Source: Shewanella sp. UCD-KL12 (lineage in GTDB: Bacteria > Pseudomonadota > Gammaproteobacteria > Enterobacterales > Shewanellaceae). From it: 64,000 bases of DNA. Made by a program: the position numbers and the translations under genes. The notes beneath the pieces are model-generated. The model worked only from the letters and a program-made list of their open reading frames with translations, made no database searches and was not told where the DNA came from. How positions within the stretch are numbered: position 1 is the stretch's first letter; the number at the start of each line of letters is the position of its first letter. Below are positions 63,701 to 64,000 of this stretch, in pieces. The DNA is taken from positions 62,001 to 126,000 of the forward strand of contig NZ_MPHJ01000006.1 in assembly GCF_001957125.1 (NCBI RefSeq), written 5' to 3'.

Positions 63701-64000
63701 TAATGTCAGGCTTTGACTGCCTTGTGAGCTGAGCATTCCATTGTCATTAACCAGTGAGTTAGCCGTTAGGGCTAGCAGCCCTTGTGTGACTAAGCTGCCG
63801 GCGCTGTTATTTATAGTGCCGCCATCAAGCGTTAACGCGCCACCGCCTTGATGCAGCACTGAGCCGCCTTGGTTATTCAAGCTATTAGCAGTAATCAACA
63901 TAGAATTGGCATCGGTTGCGAGTAAACCGCTACCACTGTTATCTAGGATTTGACTATCGATGCGATATACTGTCCCCGCACCTGTTATGCGCCCACCTTG
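51740..64000 (-). CDS. CdiA/filamentous-haemagglutinin-type giant exoprotein with C-terminal toxin (5' partial)
   Basis: At least 4,086 codons; the frame is open to the right edge, so the secretion (TPS) domain and signal peptide lie outside. Residues below count from an internal Met at 63901. About 1-1720: FHA-1-type beta-helix repeats (SLNNQGG, NNSGTI) with a 1.9-kb tandem duplication. C1737 and C1749 may form a loop. About 1800-2200: repeat-free acidic, Ser/Asn/Gln-rich region, the place of the receptor-binding and YP regions in CdiA. About 2210-3310: FHA-2 repeats (GGDFTN), with a coiled coil at 2860-2960. About 3460-3600: metallopeptidase-like HETIE/EALAD. About 3680-3790: Gly/Ala-rich hydrophobic pretoxin. 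About 3840-4053: toxin tip. No VENN motif was seen. Probably secreted by a TpsB/CdiB partner not in this window. Confidence 0.88.
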   Translation of the reverse strand, partial: QGGRITGAGTVYRIDSQILDNSGSGLLATDANSMLITANSLNNQGGSVLHQGGGALTLDGGTINNSAGSLVTQGLLALTANSLVNDNGMLSSQGSQSLTLGSLSNDAGRIESAADLTLALSGNASNQGGIIFAAHSMDLKADGELDNTSGVLLTDGNLAINAGSIINDGGTVQAQEVNLDSVSSISNKAGAISANQVTLAATALDNTGGTILATGSMNNALNLLAVNSLNNTQGILASYAQNWDMVLTGFDNTDGSIIHQGQGTLTLSHSGTLQNSGDLLSNGNLVLSAQDTHNQGQIQAANELTVNGGLNNSSTGVLAANQVGVNAGAESIDNQGYISANTRLEMSGSVVDNSGLLYSQQDLLLSANTVANLGTVSANRVTVEGFEQLSNSGRIESGIAHFTGDELNNDAGFISSLTDQTMNLNRLSSVNGHIESAGNLSIELQGSANNQAGVIYGASGLQIKAADGFNNNAGVILANGGIDIEAGSFSNDAGTVQAQNVTLSSTSYLSNIGGVLSGIQVALSGESLNNSQGTVLASDGANAYLDLSGVRSVNNDQGAILLLGDGLLSATNLVNDNGQLLSSGNIALSGDLSNQSGTVEAIGDVSINGGDINNLSGSIHANNQLTLVSDSLNNRSGRITGAGTVYRIDSQSLDNRGGLLATDANSMLITANSLSNQGGAVLHQGSGTLTLDGGNINNSAGSLVTQGQLALTANSLVNDNGMLSSQGSQRLTLASLSNGAGRIESAADLTMALSGNANNQGGIIFAANSLDLRAGGEVNNTSGVLLADGNLAINAGAIINNSGTVQAQTVNLDSAGSISNKAGAISANQVVLAATALDNSSGTILATSSANNSLNMSAVNSLNNTQGTLASYAQNWDMVLSGFNNAGGALIHQGSGTFSIANSGSLHNSGDIVSKGNLALSANTLSNQGQIQAANSLTINGGLDNNASGVIVGKNISVDAGNKQIDNLGSISAINGLSLSAAAIDNGALLYSQQDLNLSAGNIANSGTMSASNLSANGFAGFENSGRVEASNASFSGTRLTNAATGVLVASGSTASALVLGVSELVNQGTLYNSGANMSFAGSVTNSGQLIHAGTGTLVIGDKGSTNLSGGVVSTAGTASLKGNISGAGSLYAVKGINIDTGSTFTNTDSSLYTQGNLQINSAVDNQGGSLVADGTLAINTSGAVNNSKGVIQGNNLDITAGSLNNNQGTMTSLGGGSGQITATTLDNTDGKIQSSNTHFSLSTTGGNLTNTDGIIAHNGSGVLSLDSQRNIEQQSGLIQTSGELNITAGGNINNNNGVIIASMFDIASSGAFNNASGQLIGFNSGDSRLSASSIDNRQGMISSDGNRLSITTQGLLDNTGGNISSSANGSLNITASSIKNNNSSSYILSNGAINIDGAASLSNSGIISSLTGLSANVGSIVNSGTLGSRNGTVTLDLTGPLTNTGMITGQTGLDISATAINNSGGTLQSDGLVKLDSQSLNIGLINGQDLDIVLRGGLTIASSDTLSASRNITVNTGGNNINNQGRITATGLVDISGQNLTNTGSISAGGNGSLNFNNIANSGTLSSNSTLTVNSNISSNSGTIAAANTLDINGHVTNTNLLFAGNNLTIDGNVTNSSSIYSAGNASLTGTITNNAGSIAAVNNLSLTGTITNNRSGSTTFVEGETTSSTSGGGYPSTGGSYNSSGKRYAYLDKTTKTTTVYNATATGSTGIIAAGGDLSLSGNITNNYSTISAGRNISLSGSNLTNNTAQNKEISDVRVIKETWVETCLQGNSKNNRYTCYEPGMLVKSSEEETDRYTETTYVGGAYGTIVAGGSITGNLSGQLEANDASPETGNKYSADTRASGSRGAASRGNSADSNGQQSASVDSVNGSSLNTSGQGRNATGQSANIGTNVSVAGENQAANGANEVAINGGDDIGLIAQESVDNNGSHLSTSGQDINAEGVGTHITTDVDLVGQDQSFNGANELNIAGNADHRLRESDSVEVVSQEIVSNQDVSSSLRGKKQYPTDKGNWAQDRRLDVDNATTNELKLTSEENDSELVFASVVETGQPALLENDYEVNQYQKQWRPQITTSVESGGYHMQDGPIAVNPDLVAAGDQDLGLTPIDSIGLAPEEQLAGRTGEIAIARHEDQSSGPGGFGVEAQSPEHNYQIAQAGSLTSEQEITAAAETLTQLESKVLMEHEGKVRDEQVNDATEAVSVSANVFMTDDQVKVLTEGLGFDKDIIDDGQQLLYAAVSQNDLLQDGVTISAGTYMDITADESIKIDAGIAANDGLILRTQGDLLTQDTTYFDSEQLLGLQMGGDFTNSANLSSDTLWLDVGGDFTNDATLNGDSQLWLSSGGDFTNNANLLSDGALSINASGDILNQQGLIAGSDVMLNAGGDIINRTEFSQSTHQRGKNSNTYTFIGEESQIISTNSLSMNAGNNIDLQGSSLAANGDISLTAANDILLGAVENKQGSERYFKGGYEIKHDTSYDVVDLRSGGNLSVIAGNNLQSEGAQFIAAGDITLAAANELNLNAVTESHIASSMETDKGFFSTKVTTSSSQHDIVQGSVVQAGGNILLNAIANASGQIAVQQSGDVNIIGSMLTAGSDTIIAGDNINVLAQSYTDYEMASKSKSAFWGLSTSADLDAEKTQKLSSSQLAANGDLTLISADDITIAGSDMLANGNINISAFDELLITSAEESSQVESKSESGGLFSGGNFFSSSESMQGQKSTTAYGSLLNAGSDINIDAGSATVVGSDIFATGSLGVSTDIGDIQVLAAKETTETYSSERQLEVGFGDLLKGLTNPTDAIKVEDGQLKLSIANANYDKVDFSSSETSHKGSSLTANGNVTLDSVADILVEGSDLIANADATTAANDATPGDINLLAGGNVTIKEAENSYEESLEEVHGSAEMSVVVQHQAVEVAKAAIAVKEAHDQVKQAEKDYRTYKKERDNLENSLTQLEADYNNGVPGVNYADVIEMRELLEDVKSDEEWYVAGVALAAANAVSKTTGLVQQTAAAAASTGTYGFNAGVQLDIEASQTESNFEQTTSLASNLSGNNINIATGLNSDASVNNAISSVNIQGSHLGANNGINIVTDELNITASRDTSASSSETQNGNITIAQTVWGAAGGPTVSASYDRNQSKDKTTTYNNSTLTGTDINITTSGDTRIEGGNLTADNSLNLDIGGDLLLESKQNRASGSNKGFGVSGGFSFGGDTSKNTGKSASTSFNSVGDTSQGVSSVNGGLNASNGRYQSKETVLSSITGSEVNIDVAGNTAINGALIAAVDADGADNGQLTFSTDTISFTDLNNTSFSNQQSLGLSTSVGISDKANVNDPNQSNTDMTLNTSTLSYSNESSYDKSKTLATLGNGAVTIGGVEVGTAANDSAGNDSANDELLAGLNRDTDNIDKEFYSVDRQQGNVDLTVDHRLLSEDGRAQIKNDFVDTHEFGEDIVAAAGSLNESDALGLLDFWSALHNNAQATDLKNDLLRNPENAYILEGLKSGDGDEYAAAMQELGALAQDKFGLELTDVTLYDGNQTSSESLMNMLVTDVKGGVVNDPNNEHNGEIFIDAGDGASKTDLIDTLGHETIELQAVQQGGEHDDTQEALADAFGVQLASRVDQAAGGDLDSTGGAGFNDSLRNSQAVASGTQRADEVGGANVEHSRVRLDEAQTLDRIRGAIGRDTSLSTEEQLIAQTQVNALACAAVSCADGVPTDDPLYKELKTLQSMGEGLNDQGVTIGALIGEEEAGQFERGFMDIYVNDTIQSLDEELTVVGGAGQAVAGALGVYGGGTLAVAGGVGCGPSAGLSCLLVPAGAAVAEFSRQDMVAGFDKVTGDYQHTEGGAVADSLYVDNHPGEVNPLLDLTVGAGVSSLEALSAKVGGKLLGSALEKYKGGDGESLPSGYTKHEDGSITGPGNGKATDSGMRTADGSTIYKRDSKGHYYIDENGKQQPVKTGDKVDLQAARQFHNQRQTDAASSLNMQGADTVSEVTIKNSDGVVARTDIVVQGKSNGTLDIPEGFSATDIHGNPVTQIPLDANGRAMVEIKTGSADLTANQKACYGDACGIGGVTGRGKKADDVEFRDTDAPNIVIILRDKSRGS
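51743..52384 (-). other. Toxin tip of the exoprotein, PD-(D/E)xK-nuclease-like
   Basis: The last 210 or so residues differ from the repeat body. After SGYTKHEDGSITGPGNGK and GHYYIDENGKQQPVKTG comes DIVVQG (D3956) and then VEIKTG (E3997, K3999) followed by SADLTANQ. The D...ExK spacing and the hydrophobic strands around it match the active site of restriction-endonuclease-fold nucleases, and EIKTG...LT.NQ is frequent in that group. Two cysteines (CYGDAC) follow. The exact domain boundary and DNA or RNA target are not visible. Confidence 0.6.
60910..62102 (-). repeat. Duplicated block of the exoprotein, copy 2
   Basis: Matches 62810-64000 at an offset of 1,899-1,902 bases. Shared protein landmarks include RITGAGTVYRIDSQ, LLATDANSMLITANSL, NSAGSLVTQG, VNDNGMLSSQGSQ, ASYAQNWDMVL and NQGQIQAAN. 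Confidence 0.85.
62810..64000 (-). repeat. Duplicated block of the exoprotein, copy 1 (runs past the window)
   Basis: Upstream copy of the same block. Homology reaches the window edge, so the full repeat is longer than 1.19 kb and may be a whole 633-634-codon module. A more diverged third version of part of it lies between the copies (residues about 390-470). Confidence 0.85.

Noticed and set aside
60000..64000. Repeated short motifs that might suggest a CRISPR-like array
   Set aside because: Spacing is irregular and follows codons of the beta-helix repeats; no constant direct repeat.

Overview
The window reads as a chromosomal segment of a marine gammaproteobacterium, most likely a Shewanella or close relative. 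The evidence is the sodium-type flagellar stator pair pomA/pomB beside xseB-ispA-dxs and thiI, the gcvA-ygdD-rlmM block, ppnN followed by xni, the oxygen-independent ubiquinone genes ubiT and ubiUV, an NAD-type isocitrate dehydrogenase, and a heavy load of GGDEF/EAL proteins. The species assignment is inference from gene content. No rRNA, tRNA, prophage, intact insertion sequence or CRISPR array was seen.

Layout. 1-6.2 kb (+): TPR/degenerate-GGDEF membrane protein (cut by the left edge), active-type diguanylate cyclase, ppnN, xni, DUF3192 protein. 6.2-12.1 kb (-): rimJ split by a frameshift, a YgfF-like dehydrogenase, an ABM-fold protein, an isoprenylcysteine-methyltransferase-like membrane protein, a MarC-family protein, and a secreted S9 peptidase. 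12.3-17 kb: NAD-isocitrate dehydrogenase, a MITE-like inverted-repeat element, then rlmM, ygdD, an alpha/beta hydrolase and gcvA on the minus strand. 17-19 kb: a small exported protein, a GGDEF protein without the catalytic motif, 14-bp tandem repeats and paired hairpins. 19-26 kb: thiI, pomB, pomA (-), then xseB-ispA-dxs (+), the latter feeding isoprenoid synthesis. 26-37 kb: grpE, nadK, a TonB-C/TPR protein, a G3E GTPase, a lipoprotein of the endonuclease/exonuclease/phosphatase family, an RhlE-type helicase, a large PAS-GGDEF-EAL protein and a solute-binding protein. 37-50 kb: YbgC-like thioesterase, EAL and HDOD proteins, trhP (tRNA hydroxylation) with a YfhL-type ferredoxin, a double-receiver response regulator, ubiT divergent from ubiUV, an Aer-like chemoreceptor, a second solute-binding protein and a Dph6-like ATPase.

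51.2-64 kb (-): one very large reading frame, over 4,080 codons and still open at the right edge. It encodes a filamentous-haemagglutinin/CdiA-type exoprotein with a tandemly duplicated repeat block of about 1.9 kb period, a non-repeat central region, a coiled-coil insert, a degenerate metallopeptidase-like site and a C-terminal tip with a D...ExK motif. The tip fits a PD-(D/E)xK nuclease toxin. An unrecognised AT-rich 189-residue gene starts two bases after the stop and is the natural immunity candidate. This toxin/immunity pair is the most likely under-described system here.

Together the housekeeping genes cover isoprenoid precursors, ubiquinone, NAD(P), RNA modification and the flagellar motor. 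The accessory load is signalling (five GGDEF/EAL proteins plus one strongly degenerate candidate, an HDOD protein and a chemoreceptor) and contact-dependent antagonism.
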